64,000 nucleotides of DNA from Pampus argenteus (taxonomy: Eukaryota > Chordata > Actinopteri > Scombriformes > Stromateidae). Position 1 is the stretch's first letter. Every line of letters begins with the position of its first letter. The notes under the pieces are model-generated. The model was not told the DNA's origin. It searched no databases and saw only the letters and a program-made list of their open reading frames with translations. The stretch covers positions 1,816,501 to 1,880,500 of the forward strand of contig CM072863.1 in NCBI GenBank assembly GCA_036937835.1. Reading direction: 5' to 3'. Positions 29,001-38,757 of this stretch are shown piece after piece. The position numbers were made by a program, and so were the translations under genes.

Positions 29001-29772
29001 TAACTGTAGGGTCTGTTTTAAATGTGGGAACGGACCACAGGATCTAAAATGCAAAGTTCCTGCGTGCTATCCACTAGACCTCAGGTCAGTAATTGTTTAG
29101 CAAAAATGCTAAAAGTAACTAAATCAATTCATCAAGAAGCAGTTAATTCAATAATTGAAATAATCTTTAATTGCTGCGCTACCATCTACTGACTTTCACA
29201 GAGTATTTTCTCTGTGAAAGTCATTTTCCTCCAAAAAGATGCTACAGTTGTAAACTTGATTAGAAAGTTCAGTCTCTTCTTGTCCTTTCCTTTAACTGTT
29301 GTGTCTTCTTCTGCAGGAAAATTATACGGAAAAAGAAACTACCGAACAAGAAGAAAAAGAGAAAAAGACAGTTTACCTTCTGCAACCACTGCGTGTTGTT
29401 CTCCATCGTGCTCTCCAGATGCTGCAGTTTCTGAGCAGACAGTTCGCCATCCATTGGCGGCGAGTCTCTCTGAACGACACTTGCTCCGCCACGAGAGCCA
29501 CCGTATTGTTCAGTGTGTGACATTGGTCCTGCGCCCTGACATCCGTCGAACTCCGGCAGGATGAAGGTGTAGCTGCACTGCCCATGTTGGATTCGGTGGA
29601 ACCTTCTTCTCTTCTCCGCACCTCCTCCTCCTCCTCCACCGCTGCCACCTCCTCGTCTCTGGCTCCTTCCAGCTCCTCCTCGATCCGAGCTCACACCACC
29701 GGCTGCATCAGTGACGACCAACAAGGTCCAAAGCAGCAGAAGCACCAGCAAACCCTGATATAAACCTTTCAT
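2532..29772 (-). CDS. Angiopoietin (angpt1/angpt4 type), exons 1-3, gene runs off the left edge
   Basis: Secreted ligand of Tie receptors on endothelium; this is the N-terminal part. Coding exons on the minus strand: 29772-29377 (132 codons), 2901-2746 (156 bp) and 2653-2532 (122 bp); 156 and 122 bp are the sizes I recall for exons 2 and 3 of vertebrate angiopoietins. Exon 1 gives a signal peptide, a Gly-rich linker, then HRIQHGQCSYTFILPE and NNTQWLQK, hallmarks of the family's super-clustering region. Exons 2 and 3 give the coiled coil (NQTATMLEIGTNLL, TAEQTRKL, EIQLLEHSLSTNKLEK). The fibrinogen-like domain must lie left of position 1. All junctions have AG/GT ends and keep the frame. Sequence looks closest to ANGPT1, but linkage to cand2/sec13 would suit angpt4, whose mammalian form diverges fast, so I leave the paralogue open. 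Confidence 0.9.
2746..2901 (-). CDS. Angiopoietin coding exon 2 (coiled coil)
   Basis: 52 codons from LETFIQ to VVEAK, phase 0 at both ends, acceptor ccgcag and donor gtgagg. It carries the conserved NQTATMLEIGTNLL and TAEQTRKL stretch. Intron 2 (2654-2745) is only 92 bp, against 26.5 kb for intron 1. Confidence 0.93.
4189..4240. repeat. Short tandem repeat (tatgtgttta-type)
   Basis: Three to four copies of a unit of about 12 bp (tatgtatgtgtt) inside angiopoietin intron 1. The open frame across it, with MYVFMYVFMYVFMY, is a product of the repeat. Confidence 0.75.
6615..6735 (+). repeat. Interspersed repeat family R1, copy 1
   Basis: Shares the sequence from cttattgatcttatcctggt through ctcctgtctctttaagaccc to tctgattggtc with 47110-47206 and, inverted, 55198-55357. 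Three independent sites in 64 kb mark a dispersed element. I cannot name the class; no clear termini are visible. Confidence 0.8.
7165..7325 (+). repeat. Retroposon 3' tail-like repeat
   Basis: Contains the stretch cctctgagactaatgcatt through ttgggctatataaataaaat, recalled as the conserved tail of a widespread teleost non-LTR element. No coding part is attached, so it is a short truncated copy. Confidence 0.55.
7555..7790. repeat. Interspersed repeat family R2 (taatcaatta-rich), copy
   Basis: Carries the run of attaatc/gataatc words typical of the fuller copy at 58240-58572. Diverged copies also occur near 23130-23345, 24245-24335, 25500-25690 and 47875-48035. Noncoding. Confidence 0.6.
7830..8190 (+). 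repeat. Interspersed repeat family R3 (gctaacat-rich), copy 1
   Basis: Shares gctaacatcagcatgctaac, the word gacctgatggtggcgctata and neighbouring words with 52650-53200 and, inverted, 23345-23620. The family is common in percomorph introns and has no coding capacity here. Confidence 0.7.
9885..10104. repeat. GT microsatellites
   Basis: Runs of (GT)n at about 9881-9894, 9928-9955 and 10058-10102, separated by ordinary sequence. The open frame across them is an artefact of the repeat. Confidence 0.95.
10797..10867. repeat. CTT trinucleotide repeat
   Basis: About 70 bp of cttcttctt, strongly strand-asymmetric (pyrimidine on the plus strand). Read on the minus strand it gives a false poly-Glu protein. 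Confidence 0.95.
11762..12075. repeat. Polypurine minisatellite (gaggaagaaaga type)
   Basis: About 310 bp that are almost purely A and G on the plus strand, built from 13-15 bp units such as gagaggaggaagaaa. Long open frames on both strands are repeat products. Confidence 0.95.
12126..12271. repeat. GT microsatellite block
   Basis: Compound (GT)n with short gagaga interruptions, lying between the polypurine block on its left and a polypyrimidine block on its right. Confidence 0.95.
12347..12690. repeat. Polypyrimidine minisatellite (TCC type)
   Basis: About 340 bp almost purely C and T on the plus strand. A higher-order unit containing cccatcccttcctcctcctc recurs at least six times at roughly 30-55 bp spacing. 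Confidence 0.95.
12823..13020 (+). repeat. Tandem duplication, 96-bp unit, two copies
   Basis: cagctgcccttatagggatg at 12823 recurs as cagctgctcttatagggata at 12919, and the start of a third copy (cagctgccctt) begins at 13015. The two units differ at only a few sites, so the duplication is recent. Confidence 0.95.
13388..13423. repeat. CA microsatellite
   Basis: Uninterrupted (CA)n, about 18 units, in angiopoietin intron 1. Confidence 0.95.
14199..14233. repeat. GT microsatellite
   Basis: Uninterrupted (GT)n, about 17 units. Confidence 0.95.
17491..17526. repeat. ATC trinucleotide repeat
   Basis: Twelve units of catcat; a shorter interrupted run follows at 17615-17637. Frames of poly-Ser or poly-Asp across it are not genes. 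Confidence 0.95.
17856..17895. repeat. Perfect 40-bp palindrome
   Basis: The half gacaataaacttgaacttgt (17856-17875) is followed with no spacer by its exact reverse complement (17876-17895). The half-site resembles the short tail that ends several teleost retroposons, so a tail-to-tail junction is one explanation. Confidence 0.95.
19282..19316. repeat. CA microsatellite
   Basis: (CA)n; related runs follow at 19490-19531 (GT), 19646-19679 (GT) and 19836-19863 (CA), four dinucleotide repeats within 600 bp. Confidence 0.95.
23345..23620 (-). repeat. Interspersed repeat family R3, inverted copy
   Basis: Reads in reverse complement with the same words as 7830-8190 and 52650-53200 (gctaacatgctagg, gcgctacag, gaggatgaatcct). 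Degenerate and noncoding. Confidence 0.6.
25266..25347 (+). tRNA. tRNA-Ser (anticodon GCT)
   Basis: 82 nt with a perfect 7-bp acceptor stem (GACGAGG / CCTCGTC) and G as discriminator. The A box region is TGGCCGAGTGG; the anticodon loop CTGCTAA has GCT at 25299-25301; there is a long serine-type variable arm; the B box GGTTCGAATCC is at 25326-25336. Everything needed for a functional serine tRNA is present. The poly-T terminator downstream is weak (three Ts), which may reduce expression. It lies in angiopoietin intron 1, on the strand opposite to that gene. Confidence 0.93.
25371..25443 (+). mobile_element. tRNA-derived SINE fragment
   Basis: Has Pol III A-box-like (tagctcagtccataggg) and B-box (GGTTCAAGTCC, 25421-25431) sequence spaced as in a tRNA, but the ends cannot form an acceptor stem, so it is not a tRNA gene. 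The words match a tRNA-headed SINE frequent in percomorph fishes. Only the head survives; a C run follows. Confidence 0.7.
25965..26008. repeat. ATC trinucleotide repeat
   Basis: About 14 units of catcat. Confidence 0.95.
26646..26678. repeat. Perfect inverted repeat (14-bp stem, 5-nt loop)
   Basis: tactcacctgtgtc and its exact complement flank the loop attga. Isolated, without a following T run on either strand. Confidence 0.9.
26855..27145. repeat. Degenerate ttaggt/ttagat tandem repeat
   Basis: About 290 bp of 5-6 bp units (ttaggt, ttagat, ttatgt). It resembles vertebrate telomere repeat by eye, but the true TTAGGG unit occurs only sporadically, so it is better read as a minisatellite. 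Confidence 0.85.
28338..28383. repeat. CA microsatellites
   Basis: Two (CA)n runs separated by tgtg; another lies at 28525-28549. Confidence 0.95.
29190..29223. repeat. Perfect inverted repeat (14-bp stem, 6-nt loop)
   Basis: tgactttcacagag and its exact complement flank tatttt, about 155 bp into angiopoietin intron 1 from the exon 1 donor. It would be transcribed as a hairpin in the pre-mRNA. Confidence 0.9.
29377..29772 (-). CDS. Angiopoietin coding exon 1 (signal peptide and N-terminal domain)
   Basis: The ATG at 29772-29770 starts MKGLYQGLLVLLLLWTLLVV, a clear signal peptide ending near residue 24. Residues about 40-51 are a Gly-rich stretch (GGGSGGGGGGG) not usual in the family. After the RRR of residues 55-57 follow the conserved CSYTF motif and the LQHLE heptads of the first coiled coil. 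The exon ends in CAG AAG before a gtaaac donor, phase 0. Open frames on the opposite strand here are shadows. Confidence 0.92.
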
Positions 29773-32700
29773 GACGCTCTCTTCTCTCTTCTAACACGAT
29801 TCTTTAAGTGTTTTCTCTCAGTGTGAAGCGGGTCAAGAGAAACTTGTTCACGCTTTGACCCTGAATCACTTCAGGAACACATCTGTGTGCAGGATGCAGC
29901 AGGCTGCACAGGTCTTTGCACATAACACGCAGTCCCAGGTTGCATGAGTCTGCACTGTCTGTTGAGTTACAGAGAAATCACTTGTGTTTGAAATGCAGAC
30001 ACGAGAAGCAACACACGCTGTGTGGTTTCTCCTTCCTTCCTCACTTGTGGTGAAGATGTACATCAGATGACGTAGAATCCATCTCTTTTCTTCTTCCTCC
30101 TCTTTTGCTGTCTGTGGTCAGGTTGGTCTTGAACATGGGTCCATTGGCTTAACCCTGAGAAGGTCTTTCATGATTTTCTTGAAATTCCCTTTTGTCCTTA
30201 AAGTACCAGGTGCAAATCCAGACCAGGGTTGAGAGAAAGATGAGAAGCAATGATGAGATGAGAGAAAGTGGATAAAAAGACAATAAAAGTTGATTTGGAC
30301 CACACGGGTCTGAACAAGGCTGAGAAATAGTGAAAGTCCAGTCTGACTGAATGAAGAATAAAGGAAATATTTAAAGGCGAAATAAAAATGTGAGAGAAAA
30401 GAAAAGATTTAAAGTTGCATGTATGTAAGATGATTAAAATGAACCTCTTGATCCTCAAATGTCCAGGAATAAAGAGTCTTTTTTTTCTTCCAGTCCTTCT
30501 CTGGTAGCTCCAGTTTCAGAAGTGGCTGAAATACTTCTGCCCCCGTCTTATCTGGGGCTGGCTGAGAAAACGAGGAATGAGCGAGGGAGGGCAGAGGAGG
30601 AGGAGGAGGAGGAGAGAGAAAAGAAGGAGAAGCAGAGGGAGGAGTGGAGGGACAGGAGACCTGAGGGAGGTCTAACAAAGTACCCTCTCTATTTGTGGGC
30701 TGAGAAGAAAAGAAAAGAGGGAATAACAAGCCAGAAAAAAGAAAAAGAGGAAGATTTAAGGGGATGAAAAAGAGGAGAGAGCAAAAAAAGAAAAGAAAGC
30801 CAGATAAGAGAAATACACAAACATTGAGAAAGAAAGAGCAGAAAAAGAAAGTGGTGTTGACTGACAGACAGAAGAGAGACAAACCGATGTGAACGGGGTC
30901 CGCTGTAATCTTCCTTCCTGACTGATCAGTCCTGAACTGAATCCTGATGCCTTGTATGGTCATTTATACTGAGTCAGCAACTGCAGGCTGGAGGTTTGAC
31001 TCTGTCCTCTAAACACAGCCATGCTGAGGCAAAACCACGTAAAACCAGGTGCTTCTAGTTGAGAAAATCAGCCGGATCTACCTTCCTGCTGCCTCTCATC
31101 TGTCCTGCTGCTCTTCACTGCACACAGAAACACAAAGATTATTTCCAGACAGATGGCTTGGTCCCAGGCTTATGAAACACAAACTCAACATGTGGGGGAA
31201 TGCGAGTTGTCAATTATTGAGTTTATTTGCACAGCGATAAAATGTTCTGCAGAAGTTGATGAATACAGAAAAAAAAAAAAAATACAGATAAAATTCTTTG
31301 ATAAAAACAGAGAGATAAGAAGATCGCAAAACTGAGCGACATCTCAATCTAAAGAACAAGGACGACCGTTTACCGATCTATTATATTAGGTATCAAATCT
31401 TCTTCTTCTGTGGTGTTTTTTTATGCGGATGTGGATGACACGTTCCTTCCTTATTATATTCAAGAATTTGGTCGTATTAGTTTTTTTTCGAAATGACTCC
31501 AAACATGTGATGTTATTAGTCTTTGGAGCCACTTTTAAATAAACTGCGAGGCCAAACTCTCCATACTGCAGGAACATGTGACCCGCTGCAGCGGTGCGGC
31601 TCACTGATGTGCTTTCAATCGTTTCTGGACAACGGAGGTCTTCGGCACAGAGGAATCAGATATATCAGGCTTTAGATACACACACACAATACGTGTAAGT
31701 CGATCAATTCACTGGTTAGTTTGGCTCCAATATGAGAAAACCACCAGTCTTATCCTTTAAAACAATAAAAGTAATCAAGCTAACACAACAGACATGAAAG
31801 GAATCAATAAAAGGTTTCTGTTGGTAACACAAGGACACAAAGATAAAAGGATAAACCATAAAGAGGTGATCCATCACCCACGTCTTTATTCTGACATAAT
31901 ACAGTCTTATTTTCAGCACAGACCTGACCTCGGTCTACTGTTGCTGCTCTGCTGCTGCATACGTCTTCATTTTGGCGGGTCGCTCGCTTAATGTTCGCCA
32001 ATTGGTCCTTTGGGGGAAAGCAGAGAGGTTACAAAGCAAATGGCTTCTGCCCCAACTGGAGATGATTCTCATGGGAACAGGACTGGACGGAGAGGTTTCT
32101 GCACAGAGCTGCGACACATAGAGCTGGTGTTCCTGCTCAAAGTCCTCTCAATGCACCTCTAAATGTTTAAAAATGGAGGATTATTTGTTTTTCATGCAGA
32201 ATGTCGTCTGTTTGCATTCAATCAGAAGATTTGATTAAGAAAAATCAAATATAAAAAGACTTTCACCGACATCTGATGTTCATTTAACCACCCTCAACAC
32301 AATTATGAGCCAAAACATCTGAGTTTTAATTCTATTATTTTCTTCCCCCGAGTGAGCAACAGCTTCTTATTATATCCTCATTTATAGTTTAGTTTTATAT
32401 TCATGTCTGAGTGATGATATCTTAATGAGAACTTGCTTGTAACACAAAAACAGCATTACGGCAACGATGAGTCAATTATTAATTAAACTGAACTGTTTGA
32501 ATATGTTACGTTGGGTTTTGGGAAATTATGACGTTTTTCACTGTTTTCAGACATTTCATTGACAAAATGATTACAGCGACAAAAAAAAATGCAATATGCT
32601 TGTTTTATGTATTATATATTAGATATATTATATTAATATTACACAGTGTCCTTATTGGTCCTGATGTTTTTGTGCATTTTCTGTTTCTTGTTAGTCATTT

Positions 32701-35700
32701 GTTATTTGTTAAGTCTGTTTCACTCATTCATTTTATCAATATACCGACTTTTTCACTTCAAGCTAAAGTTTTTGTTTGGTTTTTTTGTAAAATTCAGACT
32801 TTTTTTTTATTTCGGGTGTTTTTTCGAATGCAGAAAATGAAAACAGTTCGATGCAACCACACTTTATGATTGAGTTTGACCAACTTATCTGTAATGTCCT
32901 AACTTTTCCATCATGGTTTCGCTGTTTTCGGTTTTCACATACTGTAGGTTGGTGTTGCATCTTAAATAAAGTGGATCTGGAGATGACTAAATGCTAGGAA
33001 GCCTGTTTTGGTGGATGAGAACCAGAGCATTGATGAATTAACATGGGAAAGTGTTTCTCTACATATTTCAGTGGAATCTTTGATGAAGTCATTGAAATCA
33101 GATTATTTCTGATAAACGTAAGCATTCTCGAGTCTATATGCCAAAAAAAAAAAAAGAAGCTAATTCTGATGCATTACAAAGTTATATCTGCAGCCAACTT
33201 TGGATGCCAAAGAAGATTAAAATGGCATGTTATGGGATATTTCTATCCTCTCCAGTTCTGTGTCCTGGTGGTGTCTGTACTTTCCTCCATTCAGGCTGAT
33301 ATCAGGAATAACGGAGGGCACATGAGTCATGAACCAGCCCTTTCACCCTCCCTCTGTGGGAACGGACGGACGGATCAGGATGTTTTTTATTCCAGGATTT
33401 GATTTCAGCTATGAATATTTCTGTCTTTTTTTTTTTTGTCCCTTTCTAAACTTAACGTTTGTCTATTTATTTGTCTTCATCTGGATTCTTTCTCTTCATC
33501 TGCTGGTACTAACCCTAACCCTAAGTTTACCGCTCCTGTCTGGTATGAACCTACAGGAGGTGTTTGGGTTAAAAGTGCTTATTTTCTCTAATAATTCACT
33601 GTGTTTCCATTTGACTTTTCTATCTCTACGACATCCTCACTTTTAAATATGTAATTATTTTGCAATATTGTTTCTAAAATAAGGAGAGAAGGAAAGATAC
33701 TAACAGAGGTTTCAGATGACCGAGCGTCTCGTCTTGGCTCTAATAAAGTTTGGCTACGATCTGCAGAATCAATCATTACCCTGCAAAGAGGGAAAAGGCC
33801 AAAAATGCTCTTTAAACTCTTCTCTTCATAAACTTCTTCTGTTATTTTCATTATTGCTGGCAGTGTTGTGACTATTGATTGAATATTGACGTTAAGACAG
33901 ATTTAAGTTGCGTCTTGTCTGCAGCCACCTTAAGCAGCGCCGTCGTTGTTGCTATAGCTACTGCACAAATTTCACTTTTCATTCATGTCTTCATGTGAAA
34001 CTGATTAGTTTAATCTGTGGGAGTCAGACTGGTCTCTCATTCAGGAAATATTGTTTATTTTCACAGATATTGTGCTTCTGTTTCATGCTTCTTCTTATCT
34101 CTACATATTTTTAGTTCTAATAAATACTCAACATTATTACTGATGTTTCTCTCTTTACTACATCTGACCTACAATTGTGTGCAATATTATTATATATCCA
34201 CAGCCTCCTCCCAGTTACAGTCCAGTGCACCTGCAGAGTAGAGTCTGATGTTTTTAGGTGCATGACTTCATCAATGAATTGCTGACAGCTCAGCCGGAGA
34301 GTCGATCTCGATGCTCTCTGCTGCCTCAAAGACTCCTCTACGTGGAGGACCGTACGTATGTAACCACGACGACCGCGTCCAGGATGCGGATAATAATGTC
34401 TGAACCTGACGGTGCAGGAGTGACGGATGAGGTCATGACCCTCCTCAAACTTTGTAATTCTCAACACCTGCAAAAACACATGATGGGATGCAACCTGAGC
34501 AGCTTTCATGTATTCATAAAAACACACAAAGGGTTTTACAGACAATTTAACAAAAAAGGTTAAAAAAGATTAACAATTTATCATTTTACATAAAATATTT
34601 ATTCACTGAGCAGCACTTTAAAGGGTCGAGCAGAGCTTTCTCTCTTAAAAACTTACGAGGGTTTCGATCTTTTTTCAATAATTCCAGGAAATTTTGTTGC
34701 CAAGTCACATTTGGCAAAACTGACAAATATTATTAAACACAAATAAACCAAAACCAGCACACTGGCAGTGGTTTATTTGTATAGTTTCATTCCACATCGA
34801 GCTTTATCTTTATGTGACGAAAGATGTGTAAAATGATGTTAAAAAAACAAACAGAAAACGGGGTGGAAGGTGTTTGTCTGCAGAGCATCGGTGCTTCTTT
34901 AGTGTCCTTTGAGCAAAACAGTGAATTTATTCCAGCTGATATTCTGCTGCATGTCCCACTCGGCATGTGGCAAACGAAACTTCAGACGTTCATTTTCATG
35001 ATTTTTATGGATAATTTATTTATTTTCAATTATTCATTTGCAGAAATACAGAGTTTCAGCTGTTTATCTGCAACTGTTTTGGTTCACTGTCAGGTCTCGT
35101 AGCGTCGTTCTCTCAGTTCTCCTGTCGAGTACGTTCACTGTTGTGCATCTTCTATGGTTGGACACTTGCGTAGTCGGAGCACGGCGTGGCCGGAGTTTAC
35201 ATCCTTTCTCTAGTATTAAGCCAAATGAAGACTTGCTGCAGTATAAACACAGTATATGTGTTTCATGAAGAGATTTCACACACACACTAAAAAAATGTCT
35301 CCGTTCATATACAATAGCATGTAAACAAATCTCCTCGTCAAGTGTTTCTGGCCGAAGGGAAAGTCGATGAGGCAGGAATGCTTTCAGGGAGGGAGTAAAA
35401 CGTTTTATAAAAGATATTTACTGCAGTTGTATTCAGAAAGACATTTCAGAAAGATATTTCAAAGGCTTGGCATAAATGGAAGGAGATTTCCCACCATTAG
35501 TGATGATCGTGTTTATACTGCGTTATCTGCTTCGTTCTAACTGTATCACAAAAGTTATTCCAAACCTGATAAGAGCAGCTATGAAGATTAACAAGGTCAC
35601 TCAGTGAATTAATTATATAGAAACGTCCTATTAAAGAGGAACCCTTAAAGAAACTCTATCGGCTTACTTTAGTAAGCACTGATGTGGGATTATTAATGCT

Positions 35701-37772
35701 GAAAGGATGTAGCACGTTATCAGTCATAGAGAGCATCTTCTCTTGTTGTCAGTGGTGCAGCCTCACTGAGTGGTGGAGGTCAACCTGCAGCCGGGCTTTT
35801 AAACCCCCGAGTAAACACCCTACGGCTCCTCTAACTGGCTAACATTAACCCTCATCAATCAATCTGCTCCTAAAACGCGTCACGGGGCAGAACAGCTGCG
35901 GTTTACGGGCTTCATACCGTTACAGATTCTTTCATACAGTAGTGTAAACTCTGTACATGTCACACAGACCTTTGCTCTTTTATCATTATTCACTTTGGCA
36001 CAGGATAAAACATGAAGCAAATGTTTGATGCCAAGAACTGTCTGTTCATCCTTCACAAGTTATTTATATATCCCAAAATCAAAAGGGTTTTACAGTCCGT
36101 CTATCCGGATGCATTTGGTTTTTCAGTTGCACCTGACTGTAAGTAAAAGTCTTCACAGGAGAAATGACTTCAGTTTTGATACAGAGGTTTGTAAAATGAT
36201 TTGTTGAACTCTGACACTTATGAATAGTGTATAAATCATTATGGTAGATTCTCGTAGGATGTTCCTTTAAGAGTGAGAATTTGAGAATTTTTGCTTTTAT
36301 TGAATAATCACAAGTCTACAAATGTCCTTTGAGAAATGTACAGTGTGGTACATAGTGAAGAGGTTGTGATATGTAGCACAACAAGCTAATGAAGCTGTAA
36401 ACTGAACTGCGTTCCTGCACATGCTCAGTAGCGTTTGCTTTACACAGAACTACTCTCCGGAGACTGAAGGCGTGATTATTAGTCATTGGAGCCGTTTCTA
36501 AACAACGCTTCATGACGAAGGATCATGTGACCCAGTGACTCACTGACGTGGTTTTAATAGGTTTTGGACAATAACCCCTTCATAACACACAAATCTGTAC
36601 AGAAATGGTTTTCTGTTTTTGTTACTACACTTCCACATCAATATGGGAACGCTGTCAGAGGAGATTTGATCCACTTTTGATACGAGGCCTAATGTTTCAG
36701 CCGACTGTGTACATTACAAAGCGAGGAAAACCTCTTTCACTGTTCACACGGACACCTGAATGGTGTTTAAAGACAGACTGGGAGCCTGCATGAGCACAAT
36801 GAGATATTTCCTGGTGATAATGGAGTACAAGATGCCTTCAAAGCAACAAAAAAACGCATACAGTTGAATCCAAAACTTAATAGGCATGAAGTAAACAAAT
36901 CCACCAAACACAAGCAAAAAAAGAAAAGCCTCTTTATGGTCTGCAGTTCATCACTCAAGCTGGGACTTCAGATTTTACTCAATTGCTCTTGTAAATGTTC
37001 TTCTCACCAGCAGGTCACAAGTAACTAATAAATCACAGCCAGAGTCTTTATGAACACCAATCAACTCTGCATGTGCGTGTGAGCACTTGGATTTTCACTA
37101 CAGACCCCTAACAGTATAAAATATTGTATCAGTGTTTTCCTTTCCAGATTGGCCATAAACACACACACTCAGCCATTGTTCCATGTTTCACTTGGAGCAG
37201 ATGACATAAATTATCAGACTCCAAAACGCACAGCATCGGCCAAAAACCATTAGCATTTTGTGAAATAAGGCGAGTGTCTCTCCCAGTCCCCACGGCCAAC
37301 ATACCCGGAGAGTTATTAGTTATTAGTTGTCAGAGATGGCCTTAAATTGCAGGTTTCAACACAATGTGACGCCGTGTGTGGAGGTCAGTGTAAGGACTCT
37401 CTGGTACTCTTCACACATTCACACACACTGTTGTCAAAAACAGGTGTCTTTAAAGGAGCAGTGTGCAGGATTTAGCGGCATCTAGTGGCGCGGTTTCCAA
37501 TTGCAGCCAACTGAAAGGCTGCCAACTGAAAGGCTGTCATTTTCTATGGTGCCCTCTCAAACGCAATTTCCTGGTTGATGTTGACATTAAGGTGCAATAA
37601 ATAATGAGGAGGGAGTTACGGTTAAGACTGAAAGAAAAGAGGAAGAGTATGCAGAAAGGTGGGTGTGAAACATTGTGAGTCAGGAAACACAACGCTGGAG
37701 ACTGAAGACAAGAGGAATTAAATAACGAGAGTTAACGAAGGACGGAGGAGCTCAGCATCCAAGACCAACATC
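29773..37772. other. Intergenic region between angiopoietin and the receptor genes
   Basis: Eight kilobases with no exon I can support. The part next to 29772 must hold the angiopoietin 5' UTR and promoter on the minus strand, but I cannot place the start site. A purine-rich run (gaggaggaggag) lies at 30596-30650. The open frames at 30409-30963, 33043-33646 and 34117-34563 have low-complexity or unrecognised products. The stretch 37450-37535 looks like a dispersed repeat (aaaggagcagtgtgcaggat). Confidence 0.65.
37635..37647 (+). promoter_or_regulatory. Candidate PU.1/ETS site upstream of receptor gene A
   Basis: aaaagaggaagag matches the purine-rich PU.1 consensus and lies 126 bp before the ATG at 37773, a sensible position for a myeloid promoter element. 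A single short match in GA-rich DNA could be chance. Confidence 0.3.
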
Positions 37773-38721
37773 ATGAAGAGCTTTCTTCTGCTCATCTTCT
37801 CACTAACAGGTAAAAAGATGGACCGCAGGTTTCCAGGTGCTTCTCAAAGGCTCCTAAATATGGATGTGTGACAAGTTTCCTATTTCATATTAACCAGGAT
37901 TATTTAAAAAATGAAAGAAATACGTGATGTGAATTATGAGGAATTAAAAATGCAGAATTTGTTTCTTTACATTTTGTCACAAATTGATTTTTTTGTTGTA
38001 GTGTTGCCTAAAAAATAGTTTCTGAGTTATGAATATTATAATTATTAAATGACACCGACCTTTTTGACTTTGTACGCGGTCAGAAGTGGACACCGAGAAT
38101 GTAAACAGATTGATAAAGTAAATAACAATAAACGAAAATGTGATTATTGGTTGAATTATTTCCTGATTTCAAAGATCTTTAGTTTGCAGGTTTAGATGAA
38201 CAACTTACCAGAAACGCTTGTTTCATTTGTTCCTGATGCTTTGTCGATATTGTTGTTGTGACGAATAAACATCTTGCGTCCAACAGTTGACTTTTATAAC
38301 AAACAATATTTGCATATTCAAAGATTTGTTTTTATCTTAAATCATGAAGCCACTAGGATTTGAAAACCGGACTTTAGCGCCCCCTGGTGGTGGTGACATC
38401 AACAATCATAGACTTTAGGAGCAGAGGCCTTTTTATAAAAACAAAAACAATTATATGTATGACTAAAATGTCATATTCAACAAGTTCTGTGATCAACACT
38501 TTACCTGCTGACATGAGCCAGATGGTGGATGTTTGATATGAATCTTATTCAAACTGTTCTGGGATTGTTTCAGTGTCTGACGTAGCAGCCTCATCTAAAG
38601 TGAAGAGATGTGAAGGAGGATGGGTTGAATTCACCTGCAAAGCAGACGGTTCAGGAGAAAACACACAAGACAAGAAAAGATGTTTCCTGGACTCTGATAC
38701 AAAAAATAAATGCAGGATGAT

Positions 38722-38757
<36 letters not shown>

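Larger units (their letters stand above)
2902..29376. other. Angiopoietin intron 1 (26.5 kb), repeat-rich
   Basis: The interval between angiopoietin exons 2 and 1. It holds the tRNA-Ser gene, SINE fragment, tandem repeats and interspersed-repeat copies listed separately. The stretches 3240-6600, 8200-9880, 13025-17850, 17900-25260 and 27150-29180 contain no protein-coding exon I can recognise; they show scattered dinucleotide and trinucleotide runs and AT-rich single-copy-looking DNA. One large intron in a repeat-rich region does not exclude a nested gene, but none is visible. Confidence 0.7.

Noticed and set aside
29214..29564. 116-codon plus-strand frame
   Set aside because: Antisense shadow of angiopoietin exon 1.
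30409..30963. 184-codon minus-strand frame with Phe-rich and Pro-rich parts
   Set aside because: Made of the complement of purine-rich runs; no family match, no conserved motif and no splice context.
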